DNA of 47,289 bases, taken from contig JAJRSF010000032.1 of NCBI GenBank assembly GCA_024278935.1, positions 1 to 47,289 of the forward strand. Reading direction: 5' to 3'. The notes beneath the pieces were generated by a model. It saw nothing but the letters and a program-made list of their open reading frames with translations. It was not told the origin of the DNA and made no database searches. The stretch comes from Candidatus Zixiibacteriota bacterium (GTDB lineage: Bacteria; Zixibacteria; MSB-5A5; GN15; FEB-12). Positions 32,679 through 41,149 of this stretch are shown here, in pieces. Each line of letters begins with the position of its first letter. Within the stretch, counting starts at the first letter, position 1. The position numbers and the translations under genes are program-made.

Positions 32679-33152
32679 TTACCATCCCTTCATTTTTGTT
32701 AGTGATAAAATTTGCTTCAAATGACTCTCGCCATGTGATGCATAATTTTTTAGCTCATGTGCAAAGGTAACATCGCCGACTTCGGGATGAAAAGCTGTGC
32801 GGGCATAATCTGATTCGGTAGCATGTTCAAATATATATGCGAGTCGCTCTTGGAGACCTTCGAGAATTTTGAGTGAGCTTTCAATCGGCATTATTTTTGT
32901 GTCATCAACCTCAGCCCAAATCTCCTGATTGTATGGTCTGAGAGTAGGATGTTCTTCGGCGAGTATCAGTTTAATTCGTACCAGCCCGTTAGTATGGGAG
33001 TCTACCAGATGATGGATAACCTGTCGAACTGTCCAACCATCATCTCTATAAGGTGTTTCTAATTGATTCGTTGAGAGCTTTGAGGTAAGTGAGATTAAAC
33101 GATGAGGAAGTGTCCGTATTGATTCGATATAACCTTTTCTAGCTTCTTCCAT
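32679..33152 (-). CDS. YfiT/BstA-family DinB-fold metal-dependent protein
   Basis: The 157-residue protein resembles YfiT-type putative thiol-transferases of the DinB superfamily. The motif DGWTVRQVIHHLVDSHTN (about residues 38-55) and the C-terminal YASHGESHLKQI hold the His residues that bind a metal, and IKLILAEEHPTLRPYNQEIWAE is characteristic. In Bacillus, relatives conjugate bacillithiol to electrophiles; whether this organism makes bacillithiol is unknown. TTGGAG lies 8 bases upstream of the ATG. Confidence 0.88.
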   Translation of the reverse strand: MEEARKGYIESIRTLPHRLISLTSKLSTNQLETPYRDDGWTVRQVIHHLVDSHTNGLVRIKLILAEEHPTLRPYNQEIWAEVDDTKIMPIESSLKILEGLQERLAYIFEHATESDYARTAFHPEVGDVTFAHELKNYASHGESHLKQILSLTKMKGW

Positions 33153-33191
33153 GCGATATCTCCAAGTTTTATAACAATAATTGTTTTATTC

Positions 33192-33220
33192 TAATTAAGA
33201 ATTATTGTGAGATTCGTCAA
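33192..33220 (-). promoter_or_regulatory. Promoter of the YfiT-family gene
   Basis: TTGACG (33215-33220, minus), 17-base spacer, TAATTA (33192-33197). Confidence 0.45.
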
Positions 33221-33258
33221 GCATATATTACGATATTTTATATTATGTGAGTTTCGTA

Positions 33259-33286
33259 TTGCTCAGGTTTTAATAAGAGTTATATT
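33259..33286 (+). promoter_or_regulatory. Promoter of the beta-helix lipoprotein
   Basis: TTGCTC (33259-33264), 16-base spacer, TATATT (33281-33286), 30 bases before the ATG. Confidence 0.5.
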
Positions 33287-33315
33287 TATTATATAACTTT
33301 GTTTGTGGAGTTGTT

Positions 33316-34182
33316 ATGAAAAATTTAATAATAGTAATTTGTCTTGGTCTCTTATTAGGATGTTCCGAAGATGAAATCGAAGTTTCGATAACTGCCCCTG
33401 TTACAGAAACGAAATTTATAGTTCCAGATAATTACCCAAATATATCATCTGCGATTTTAGCTGCCGGAGATTTGGATACGATTCTACTTCGTGATGGTAT
33501 TTATAGTGGGGCAGGGAATCGAGATATTATATTAAAAGATAAGTCTATAATTTTAATATCTGAAAATGGTGCAGATAAAACAATTATAAATTGTGCAGGT
33601 GATAGTGCTAATCATCATTTTGGATTTCAACTTACTTCGTTAGCTACGAGCAATTCGATTTTTGAAGGAATTACTATTAGGAATGCATATTCTAATACTG
33701 GAAGTGGAATCCATCTAACTACAAGTTCCCCGATTATAAAAAATTGCATATTCAAAGATAATGTTGCTCTCATCAGTGGAGGTGCGATTCGTTGTAAAAA
33801 TGCACGTCCTAAAATTACTAATTGTACTTTTGTTAATAATTATTCCATGTCGGGAAGTTCATTATTTCTCATCGCTAGTTCAAACGCAGAAATTGGGAAT
33901 TGTATTTTCGCAAATTCAATAGAAGGCGAAGCAATTGGTGCAAGTGATGCTACAAGTGTTCCATCGATTGTATGTACGAATATTTACAATAATTTGGGTG
34001 GGGACTGGATAGAAAAAATTGATATATTCGCCAATATCAATGGCAACTTTAATCTTGATCCTTTATTTTGTTCAGATAGTGTAACTCTCCAGGAGGCATC
34101 ACCTTGTTTACCTGCTAATAATAGCTGTAATAACCTTATAGGAGCCCTTTCTATAGGATGTCAAACTACAATTGTTAATTAA
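33316..34182 (+). CDS. Right-handed beta-helix lipoprotein
   Basis: The 288-residue protein has a lipobox (GLLLGC-SED), so it is lipid-anchored. The mature part is a parallel beta-helix of the pectate-lyase/NosD type: FIVPDNYPNISSAILAA, an RDGIYSG strand, then rungs with NCIFKDN, NCTFVNNYS and NCIFANS, ending in a DPLFCSDSVTLQEASPC pattern typical of choice-of-anchor beta-helix proteins. These domains often bind or cleave polysaccharides, but no catalytic residues can be assigned. GGAG lies 6 bases before the ATG. It precedes two glycosyltransferase genes. Confidence 0.85.
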   Translation: MKNLIIVICLGLLLGCSEDEIEVSITAPVTETKFIVPDNYPNISSAILAAGDLDTILLRDGIYSGAGNRDIILKDKSIILISENGADKTIINCAGDSANHHFGFQLTSLATSNSIFEGITIRNAYSNTGSGIHLTTSSPIIKNCIFKDNVALISGGAIRCKNARPKITNCTFVNNYSMSGSSLFLIASSNAEIGNCIFANSIEGEAIGASDATSVPSIVCTNIYNNLGGDWIEKIDIFANINGNFNLDPLFCSDSVTLQEASPCLPANNSCNNLIGALSIGCQTTIVN

Positions 34183-34325
34183 AACTTCTTTGAAATTGTC
34201 TAATATAACGCAGATTTATGAATTAATTGAAATTTATGTTGTTTAATTGTGTTAAATAGCTAAAACTATTTAAACTATCTTACTTCTTATTAGTACAATA
34301 ATTGAAAGGTGTCGATAATTGTAAT

Positions 34326-35444
34326 ATGTCAAATGCAGAAAACAGAAGAATAGAATTAAACCAGCTATCTTTAGCAGAGGCAGATGATTGTCTAGAGAAA
34401 GTCTCGGTTCTCTATGTAGCTCCGATTGAATTGGATTTGCAGCAGAGTCAGTTTATTCAAGACAGATACGCTGAAATGCTCGATACTGATTCTTGTGCTG
34501 AAAATATTTTGAGCTACCCAAAACATCAAAATAAAAATTCGACCCTGTTAAATTTATTGCCGTTTTTGCGATCTCTCTTTTTGTTTGGATTGTTTCTACT
34601 GCGAGTGCGGACAGAGATAAAACAAAATTCAATCATGCATCTGTTTGTGTTTTCGTCGGTCTCTTTTATTTTTCAAATCATTCCACTGTTTATAGTCGGG
34701 AAATTTTATCGCAAACAGGTTGTTGTTGAGTTTATGGATTTCCAGAATTATTACCTTGCGGAAGAACCAAGTATGTTGATTCGCTATTTTCTAAAATTTG
34801 CCGATTCAGTTATTGTTCTGTCGCATCGTCAGAGTAGAATACTCAGGCAAAAAGGTGTCAATGCTCTAAAAGCAAAATCACATCTCAATCTCACAAATAT
34901 CAGCCCTCGTGTTATAGAGCGGGTTCAGCCATTTATTTTAGCGTCTGCCTATCTTGAAGATGTGTTCAATGTAAATTGCCTGCTGAAAGCATTTAAACTG
35001 GTCAAGCAAAAATATCCTCGTGCCGAGCTTGTTATTGTCGGTTCCGGTTCCAAAAATGAGAAGATTGAAGAGCTTATTGCTGAAAGTGCTATCAATGGTG
35101 TTACTCTTAAAAGTGCTGACAATTTTTCGGAATATTTGTGTAAGGCAGATTTGTTTGTGCATTGTTATCATATCGAATATTTTGCACAGGAAATTTTGAC
35201 CGCTATGGCACACGGCTTGCCTGTGATGGCGAGTCCAATCGGGATGGTTAACGACTTGATTCAGAAAGAAAATATTTTAATGTATCAGTTCAATGATTTT
35301 TCTACTCTAGCCGATAATTTCCTTTTGCTTATCGAAGATGATTCATTTACAAAAAAACTCTCTCAAAATGGTGCCGACTTTGCTCGGGCATTTTCTTCAA
35401 AACTGTCTAAAAATAGTGTGAGTTCATACTACAACAATCTTTGA
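34326..35444 (+). CDS. Family 4-like glycosyltransferase (GT-B)
   Basis: The 372-residue protein has an N-terminal GT-B half with a membrane-associating hydrophobic stretch (about 75-95) and a C-terminal Glycos_transf_1 half. The latter holds FNVNCLLKAFKLVKQKYPRA, LVIVGSGSKNEKIEEL, LKSADNFSEYLCKADLFVHC and EILTAMAHGLPVMASPIG. These are the nucleotide-sugar binding motifs, except that the usual E-x7-E reads EYFAQEILTAMAHG. It probably builds a surface polysaccharide. The ATG at 34326 is chosen over an in-frame TTG at 34302; neither has a good Shine-Dalgarno. It is followed 94 bases on by a second glycosyltransferase. Confidence 0.82.
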   Translation: MSNAENRRIELNQLSLAEADDCLEKVSVLYVAPIELDLQQSQFIQDRYAEMLDTDSCAENILSYPKHQNKNSTLLNLLPFLRSLFLFGLFLLRVRTEIKQNSIMHLFVFSSVSFIFQIIPLFIVGKFYRKQVVVEFMDFQNYYLAEEPSMLIRYFLKFADSVIVLSHRQSRILRQKGVNALKAKSHLNLTNISPRVIERVQPFILASAYLEDVFNVNCLLKAFKLVKQKYPRAELVIVGSGSKNEKIEELIAESAINGVTLKSADNFSEYLCKADLFVHCYHIEYFAQEILTAMAHGLPVMASPIGMVNDLIQKENILMYQFNDFSTLADNFLLLIEDDSFTKKLSQNGADFARAFSSKLSKNSVSSYYNNL

Positions 35445-35538
35445 TATTCTTTAAATTTTAGTTTCTTTTAAATCCCCTATTAAATTATATTATCTCAAAC
35501 ATATTTTTGAGAAGAATCAGATACAAAAGGATAGCTTG

Positions 35539-36576
35539 ATGACGACAGGTGAGTCAAAATACCAAGTGGCGATAATAATGCCGGTACGAAACGAAGAAAA
35601 GTTTTTAGGTCAAACTCTTGACCAAGTTTATCTGCAGGATTTCCCTATGGATAAAGTTGAGATTATTATTGCTGATGGATTCTCTACTGATAGAACAAAA
35701 GAAATTGCTGAGTCTTTCAAAGGGCGGTTTGGCTCTTTGAAAGTTTTGGATAACCCGGGACGGATACCGTCGTCGGGTCGTAATGTTGGTGTGAAAAATT
35801 CTACGGCACCGTATGTATTAGTTTTAGACGGGCATACATATATTCCGAGCAAAAATTTTCTGGCAGATATTGTCGAGACATTTAAAACAACACAGGCAGA
35901 TTGTTTGTGCCGCCCACAGCCGTTAGTGCCACCGGATATCAATGAGTTTGAAAAATCAATCGCACTTTGCCGTGGTTCATCGCTTGGGCATAATCCCGGC
36001 TCTGAAATATTTTCAGACTTTGAAGGCGAAGTTGACCCGACATCATCGGGAGCAATGTATCTTCGTTCGGTCTTTGACAAGGTTGGGTATTTTGATGAAC
36101 AGTTTGATGCCTGCGAAGATGTCGAGTTTAATCATCGGGTAAAGATGGCTGGCTTGAGGTCATACCTTTCGCAAAAATTGACGGTGTTGTATTATCCTCG
36201 TTCGACGATTCAAGGATTATGGAAACAGATGAATCGATATGGCATGGGACGATTCAAATTTGCTAAAAAGCATAATCTCTTTTCACCGGTACAATGGTTT
36301 GCCGGGTTTGCGGCATTTGCTTTTGTCGTGGGGGCATTGTTGTCAATTATTTCTCCTTTCATTTCCGATCTGTTTGTGCCGGTAGCAGCATTTTACCTGC
36401 TTATCATTATGGTCTTTTCGTGTATGCTTGCGATAAAAGAAAAACATCTTGGCTGTATGCTCTATGGGATTTTGGTTTTTCCCGCGATTCATTTTGGTTT
36501 AGGTTTTGGCTTTTTGCGAGTCATGTTTTCTTATCTCAAAGTAAAAGGTCTTAAAGAAATGGACCAACGGAAATGA
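35539..36576 (+). CDS. Family 2 glycosyltransferase with C-terminal membrane helices
   Basis: The start is ATG 35539, with AAAGGA about 7 bases upstream. The 345-residue protein is a GT-A glycosyltransferase: VAIIMPVRNEEKFLGQTLDQ (nucleotide-binding start), IIIADGFSTDRTKEI, then LVLDGHTYIP in the DXD position (Asp-Gly-His), a GNDPTSSGAMYLR-like acceptor segment and EDVEFNHRVKMAG (catalytic ED). Two to three membrane helices follow (about 250-335), as in ExoA-like polymerising or exopolysaccharide glycosyltransferases. Its stop overlaps the next gene's start by 4 bases (ATGA). Confidence 0.88.
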   Translation: MTTGESKYQVAIIMPVRNEEKFLGQTLDQVYLQDFPMDKVEIIIADGFSTDRTKEIAESFKGRFGSLKVLDNPGRIPSSGRNVGVKNSTAPYVLVLDGHTYIPSKNFLADIVETFKTTQADCLCRPQPLVPPDINEFEKSIALCRGSSLGHNPGSEIFSDFEGEVDPTSSGAMYLRSVFDKVGYFDEQFDACEDVEFNHRVKMAGLRSYLSQKLTVLYYPRSTIQGLWKQMNRYGMGRFKFAKKHNLFSPVQWFAGFAAFAFVVGALLSIISPFISDLFVPVAAFYLLIIMVFSCMLAIKEKHLGCMLYGILVFPAIHFGLGFGFLRVMFSYLKVKGLKEMDQRK

Positions 36577-37823
36577 AACGTCTGGGCAAATATTCTTATT
36601 CTTCATTAAATACATTTGAAAGTTGTCGTAAAAAATTTCAGTTCACATATATTGATAAAATCAAGCGTGAGAAAAAAGGGAACGCTCCTGCCATCATGGG
36701 TTTTATAGCTCATCGGGTTTTGGAGAAATTATATAAACTTGGCTTTGAAAATGTATTGTACCCAAAAGATGAAATGGTAAAGTACTATCAAGATGAGTGG
36801 AATAAAATTGTCATTGACTATATCGAAGTAACCTCGGATTTTCAAACTGTTGATGACTATATAAAAATCGGTGAACAAATTCTTTGTGACTATTACGATA
36901 AGTTTCAACCGTTTAACCAAGATACATTGCTTGGTTCGGAACTAAATCTATTTTTCACTCTTCCCGAAACAGATTTTCAATTTAACTGTCGTATTGATCG
37001 GTTGTCAAAACGTGCTGATGGTGTCATTGAAATTGTCGATTACCAAACAGGGACTTTCTTAGCAAAAGCGACCGATAAATCTTTTCACTTTCAGATGGGT
37101 CTTTATCTCTTAGCGGTGCGGGCGAATTATCCTGATTTCAAAGAGATTGAACTGGTGCAGTATTATCTACGCCATGGGGAAACAGTTCGGTATCGCATGC
37201 GGGAAGATGAAGAAGATAATCTGATTGAAGAATTTAAGCAGATGATAATCGAAACGATGAATGCTACAAGTCTCAAAAGTTTTCCTCCTACCGAAAGTTC
37301 TTTTTGCAAGTTCTGTGACTATGCCGATATTTGTCCTGCTAAAATTCATAACTTAATGATTGAAGGTGAAGCGGAATCATCGACCGGGGAACTTTCTGCT
37401 GAGATGCTCAAAGATTTAGCGAATAAGTTTATTGAAAAAAATAAAGAGAGTAAGGCTGTAAAAGAAGAATTGGATTCTTTGAAAGCACAACTTATAGAAA
37501 TTTCAAAACAGCATGAAATTTCTATATTTGAATCTGATCTTGGAAAAGTTAATGTCTCGATTAAGAATGATTTAAAGTTTGTCACAAAAACTGATGATCC
37601 AAAAGCATTTTCAGAACTCAATTATCTTTGTCGTGAATCAGGCTTGGATGATTTTTTTGTGCTGGATAGCAGGGCTTTGATGAAAGATGGTGTGAAAAAA
37701 CAGCGGCTTGCTCCTGAGTTACAAGAGAAGTTGCAGCAATTTATCGAAGAGGTCGAAGTGCCGAGGGTGACGGTTAAGAAAAAGTCTGAAAAAGATACTG
37801 ACGATCGAAAAATAATTAGATAA
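36573..37823 (+). CDS. RecB/Cas4-like PD-(D/E)XK nuclease with Fe-S cysteines
   Basis: The 416-residue protein has the RecB-family core at about residues 6-265: YSYSSLNTFESCRKKFQFTY (first cluster Cys, C18), GFIAHRVLEKLY (motif His), GSELNLFF, IDRLSKRADGVIEIVDYQTG (catalytic Asp and the D-Y-Q-T-G in place of D-x-K-T-G), then QMGLYLLAV. Three Cys in FCKFCDYADICPAK complete a probable 4Fe-4S site as in AddB and Cas4. The usual catalytic Lys of D-x-K is Gln here, which may reduce or change activity. The C-terminal third is a coiled coil plus an acidic tail. It overlaps the glycosyltransferase gene by 4 bases; no helicase partner is in the window. Confidence 0.85.
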   Translation: MKRLGKYSYSSLNTFESCRKKFQFTYIDKIKREKKGNAPAIMGFIAHRVLEKLYKLGFENVLYPKDEMVKYYQDEWNKIVIDYIEVTSDFQTVDDYIKIGEQILCDYYDKFQPFNQDTLLGSELNLFFTLPETDFQFNCRIDRLSKRADGVIEIVDYQTGTFLAKATDKSFHFQMGLYLLAVRANYPDFKEIELVQYYLRHGETVRYRMREDEEDNLIEEFKQMIIETMNATSLKSFPPTESSFCKFCDYADICPAKIHNLMIEGEAESSTGELSAEMLKDLANKFIEKNKESKAVKEELDSLKAQLIEISKQHEISIFESDLGKVNVSIKNDLKFVTKTDDPKAFSELNYLCRESGLDDFFVLDSRALMKDGVKKQRLAPELQEKLQQFIEEVEVPRVTVKKKSEKDTDDRKIIR

Positions 37824-37836
37824 GATTTCTTAAATA

Positions 37837-37874
37837 TAAAAAAAGCCCGTTCACTTATGTGACGGGCTTTTCTT
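37837..37874. terminator. Bidirectional terminator
   Basis: AGCCCGT-T-CAC and GTG-ACGGGCT (37844-37868) around a TTAT loop, with A's on the left and T's on the right, between convergent genes. Confidence 0.9.
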
Positions 37875-37888
37875 GTAAAGACAATTTT

Positions 37889-38452
37889 TTATTTACTATA
37901 TTTAACCACAAAAGCAGGGAAAATCTTGACTGCTTCTCTGTCTAAATTTTTCAAAGAATCAATTGGTTGGTTTTTATCTGCTATAACCATCAAAGAATTA
38001 TTTGGGCTTAAAGTTGTAGTATCTATGACCAACTTCTCAATCGCTTTCTCTTCTAGTGAAGAGACAAAGATTGTTGCGAGTCTTCCTTTGCCAGGAGCAA
38101 GGAAATTATTGGTTGGTCCTAAATTGGCAACCATGCCTAATAAGACACACTGAATAGCGGAGTCAGCACGAAAGCTTTTTAATGAAAAACTTTCAACACG
38201 ACCACCGGTATAGATTGCGGAGTCGGCGACGATTCTATTGAGGCCGGCTGTCATTTTGAGTGGGACTGCGAGTCCGACAACTTGTTCATCATTAGAATAT
38301 GAAATAGTGATACTCCAATTAAAATCATTTATTTTTGCCAGTTCAGCAAAAAGTGTATCGACTGTGCTATAACCATCTACTTGCGCTGTTGCAAGCATAG
38401 GTAATAAGAGCAGGGATAGTACGATTAAAGTTTTTTTAGCTGTTGTAATCAT
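37889..38452 (-). CDS. Small exported beta-sandwich protein, possibly cohesin-like
   Basis: The start is ATG 38452, with GGAGA 5 bases upstream and a signal peptide (MITTAKKTLIVLSLLLLPML...TAQ). A TGATG overlap with the upstream gene at 38480-38484 is an alternative start. The mature part of about 165 residues is beta-rich (VVGLAVPLKMTAGLNRIVAD, GGRVESFSLKSF, CVLLGMVANLG, RLATIFVSSLEE), a pattern like the cohesin-type domains of exported proteins in FCB-group bacteria. The family call is tentative. It is probably co-transcribed with the TPR lipoprotein. Confidence 0.6.
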   Translation of the reverse strand: MITTAKKTLIVLSLLLLPMLATAQVDGYSTVDTLFAELAKINDFNWSITISYSNDEQVVGLAVPLKMTAGLNRIVADSAIYTGGRVESFSLKSFRADSAIQCVLLGMVANLGPTNNFLAPGKGRLATIFVSSLEEKAIEKLVIDTTTLSPNNSLMVIADKNQPIDSLKNLDREAVKIFPAFVVKYSK

Positions 38453-38481
38453 TGGTTCTCCGTTTTTTATTATTGTACTCA

Positions 38482-39990
38482 TCAATTTTCAAAAAGATCC
38501 TTAGAATTTGCAGAAACTCCAGTTTTTACAAGAGTTAATTTAAGCTGTTCAAGCAAAGAATCAGCTTTCTGAGGGTTATCTAACTTATTACTGTATAGTC
38601 TTATAGATTTAATTAAGGCCTGTTTTCCCGGGTCAGTGTTCGGAAATTTGTTAAACACCGATGTTAATATTTCGGCAGATTTCACAAATTCATCGTTCCG
38701 ATTATATAAATCAGCAGAATAAAGCAGGGCGCGAGCTTCCAGCAAGTTGCCTTTACCTGACTTTGCTAAGCCAGTAAAGTATGACTCTGCTTTTGTGAAC
38801 CAGCGTTTTTCTTCTGATTTGTTTTTTTGTTTTCTAAAATGGTCAACTAAGTATAAAAGAGTCATCATTGATTCTGATGAACCTTTGAATTTTTCTAGCA
38901 GAAGATTGTATTCCTGTTCGGCACGGTTCCATTTGTTTTGTAATTCAAATGAACGGGCAAGGTTGTATTGGAACAGTGCTGATTGATCATATACACGAGG
39001 GTAATCTTTGTTGATTTGATGCAGTAAAGTACGGGCATCATCGTAGTTGCCTAAATCGATTTGTATGAGTGATTTTTTAAATAATAAAATCGCCCGCATC
39101 TCTTTGTCGTCTTCAGTAGTCTGATCAAATATATGGTTATATAAAACTAAAGCAGTATCATGTTTTTTTAATTTACCGCCAAAGATGTCAGCCGTTTTTA
39201 AAAGAACGGTCGTATATGATTTTGATTTTGGGTCGGTAAGGAATTTCAGTTGGGCAAGTTCTTTTTTCCATTGTCCGGTTTCTTCATAGAGCTTGGCAAG
39301 GTTTGAGCGGGATGCGGTTTCTAGTTTATGCCCGGTGAAATCATGTATGAGGTTGAGGTAGTAGTTCTCAGCTTTTGTCAGCTCAAATGAGATAGTTGCT
39401 CTGTCGTTTATAAAATGTACAACACGGAAGACATAGAGCGGGAGATTAAATATTGAACCTATAATTTCGTTTGTGGTTGTGAGTGGAGGTGAAAATATTT
39501 CTAAAGCATTTTCATAGACAACATACGAAGAATCCCATTTACCGGCTGACTGTAATGCTTGCCCAAGGTTGATGTAAACAGCAGCTCTTTGTATGGTTGG
39601 AATATTAACTTCGGTAAGAAGTCTATTTGTAATAAGAGCACATTTTTCATAATCTTTGTCGAGATAGTATATTTGAGAAAGTTTGGTCGTTGCTTGATAG
39701 GTGATGTAGTTGAACTCATTAAATTCAACCGGTGATAATGCTGAATCGATTTTATCAAGTTGGGTATAACAAAACTCTACCAGAGTATTAAATTCGTTAG
39801 CGATATATGCCTGATCATGTGCTGAAAGTATCGGGCTGAATGCTTTCGCTTTTATTAATGCATTTTCTGCTTCGTGGAACATTTTTTCGGCTTGGTATCT
39901 TGCCTGTAGTGGTTGATTACCGCTACAAGAGCAAAGAGCAAGAAGAGCTAAAAGCAGTAGATATATTATTAATTGTTTAGTCAGTTTCAT
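38482..39990 (-). CDS. TPR-repeat lipoprotein
   Basis: The 502-residue protein begins MKLTKQLIIYLLLLALLALC-SCSGN, a lipoprotein signal (LCSC). The rest is all-helical, with tetratricopeptide repeats at about 60-490 (for example YINLGQALQSAGKWDSSYVVYENAL, KKSLIQIDLGNYDDARTLLHQINKDYP, RSFELQNKWNRAEQEYNLLLEKF). Such proteins act as docking scaffolds at the outer membrane, sometimes in beta-barrel or secretion complexes. No enzymatic domain is seen. It is followed by the small exported protein with a TGATG overlap. Confidence 0.85.
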   Translation of the reverse strand: MKLTKQLIIYLLLLALLALCSCSGNQPLQARYQAEKMFHEAENALIKAKAFSPILSAHDQAYIANEFNTLVEFCYTQLDKIDSALSPVEFNEFNYITYQATTKLSQIYYLDKDYEKCALITNRLLTEVNIPTIQRAAVYINLGQALQSAGKWDSSYVVYENALEIFSPPLTTTNEIIGSIFNLPLYVFRVVHFINDRATISFELTKAENYYLNLIHDFTGHKLETASRSNLAKLYEETGQWKKELAQLKFLTDPKSKSYTTVLLKTADIFGGKLKKHDTALVLYNHIFDQTTEDDKEMRAILLFKKSLIQIDLGNYDDARTLLHQINKDYPRVYDQSALFQYNLARSFELQNKWNRAEQEYNLLLEKFKGSSESMMTLLYLVDHFRKQKNKSEEKRWFTKAESYFTGLAKSGKGNLLEARALLYSADLYNRNDEFVKSAEILTSVFNKFPNTDPGKQALIKSIRLYSNKLDNPQKADSLLEQLKLTLVKTGVSANSKDLFEN

Positions 39991-40102
39991 ATGTCTTATT
40001 ATCGGATGTTTCTATTTGAGCTATAATAGTATGAGGCAAATATAGAATAATTTTTTTGACCTCACAAGCCAATTTTGATTAATATTTATGGAAACAGGCA
40101 TA

Positions 40103-40130
40103 AAAAAACTCCGCAAAAGCGGAGTTTTAA
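40103..40130 (-). terminator. Terminator of the PEP-CTERM gene
   Basis: AACTCCGC-AAAA-GCGGAGTT (40107-40126) with a run of T's in the minus direction. Confidence 0.88.
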
Positions 40131-40151
40131 ATTTGATATATAGGTATATAC

Positions 40152-40907
40152 TTATGATTTTCTACGTCTTTGAAGTGCACCACCGAGAAGACCAAGACCG
40201 AATAAGAGCATAGTAGCAGGTTCAGGAACAGCAGAGTAAGAAGTTTCCATCAGGTCATTACCACAACCAACATTTACGTGGAATGATAAATTGGCAAGAT
40301 CACCGCCGTTTATTAAGGCACGGTCGATTTTTAATTCCCAAATATAAGTGTCGCCATTTGCAGTAAGAGGGTTCATATAGCCAACTTCAAGGTCAGATTC
40401 AAATGTCATCATTGATGAAACGCCACCAAGTAAAGCACCGGAATTCATTTCGTGGGCTCCGGCAGCAGTTCTGATATCGTTGTATTTGTAATAAGAATAT
40501 GGGTCTTCTTGGATTTCGTTCCAACTGTCAACGGCATATAATCCGCCATTTGCACCGCCAGCTTGTAAATCAACAGCATATGTATACTTGTCATCACCAA
40601 CGCCAATAAAAAGATCGCCTAAACGAAACTGGTCTTGTTGGAATCCAAAAGAATTTGTAATAGAGAGGTATAAGAAATCATCATCGGAGGCGACGTTTAA
40701 TGCTTCTAAATCATAATATTCACCGCCATCACCATATTCACCCGGTGAAGGAAGGTTGCCAATTCCGAAGGGGTAGTCAATCGGAGCGTAGTTATTATTA
40801 TAATCAAAGATATTATCCTGACCAAAATCATAATAACTGTAGTTAAAAGCAAAAGCCTGTGATGAGACAGCTAAAAGTATTGCGATTGTAAAAATTAGTT
40901 TTTTCAT
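40152..40907 (-). CDS. PEP-CTERM exported protein
   Basis: The 251-residue protein has a signal peptide (ending SSQAFA-FNY) and a C-terminal VPEPATMLLFGLGLLGG stretch followed by an Arg-rich tail (QRRRKS), the PEP-CTERM signal cleaved by an exosortase. The mature part is rich in Tyr, Asp, Gly and Asn, with beta-sandwich character and no known catalytic motif. PEP-CTERM proteins are linked to exopolysaccharide and surface layers, consistent with the nearby glycosyltransferases. AAAGGT lies 7 bases before the ATG. No exosortase is in the window. Confidence 0.92.
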   Translation of the reverse strand: MKKLIFTIAILLAVSSQAFAFNYSYYDFGQDNIFDYNNNYAPIDYPFGIGNLPSPGEYGDGGEYYDLEALNVASDDDFLYLSITNSFGFQQDQFRLGDLFIGVGDDKYTYAVDLQAGGANGGLYAVDSWNEIQEDPYSYYKYNDIRTAAGAHEMNSGALLGGVSSMMTFESDLEVGYMNPLTANGDTYIWELKIDRALINGGDLANLSFHVNVGCGNDLMETSYSAVPEPATMLLFGLGLLGGALQRRRKS

Positions 40908-41149
40908 TAATATACCTTTCTTAATAGTATAATTTAGAGAGCAAATTTTATGCCTGTCTGTTTTATTAATCCTTGATCAAAAAACTCATACAACACAACA
41001 AGATAACAAGTGGCAAATTTCCCCTTTTTATCGACTATAGCATACTGTTGCACTTAATCTGACAAGTTGAGTCTTTATACCGTTTGTTTGCAAATATTCT
41101 ATAAGATTGGTGGAGAAAAAAAATCTGCAACTTGGTAAAAGGAGATTCT

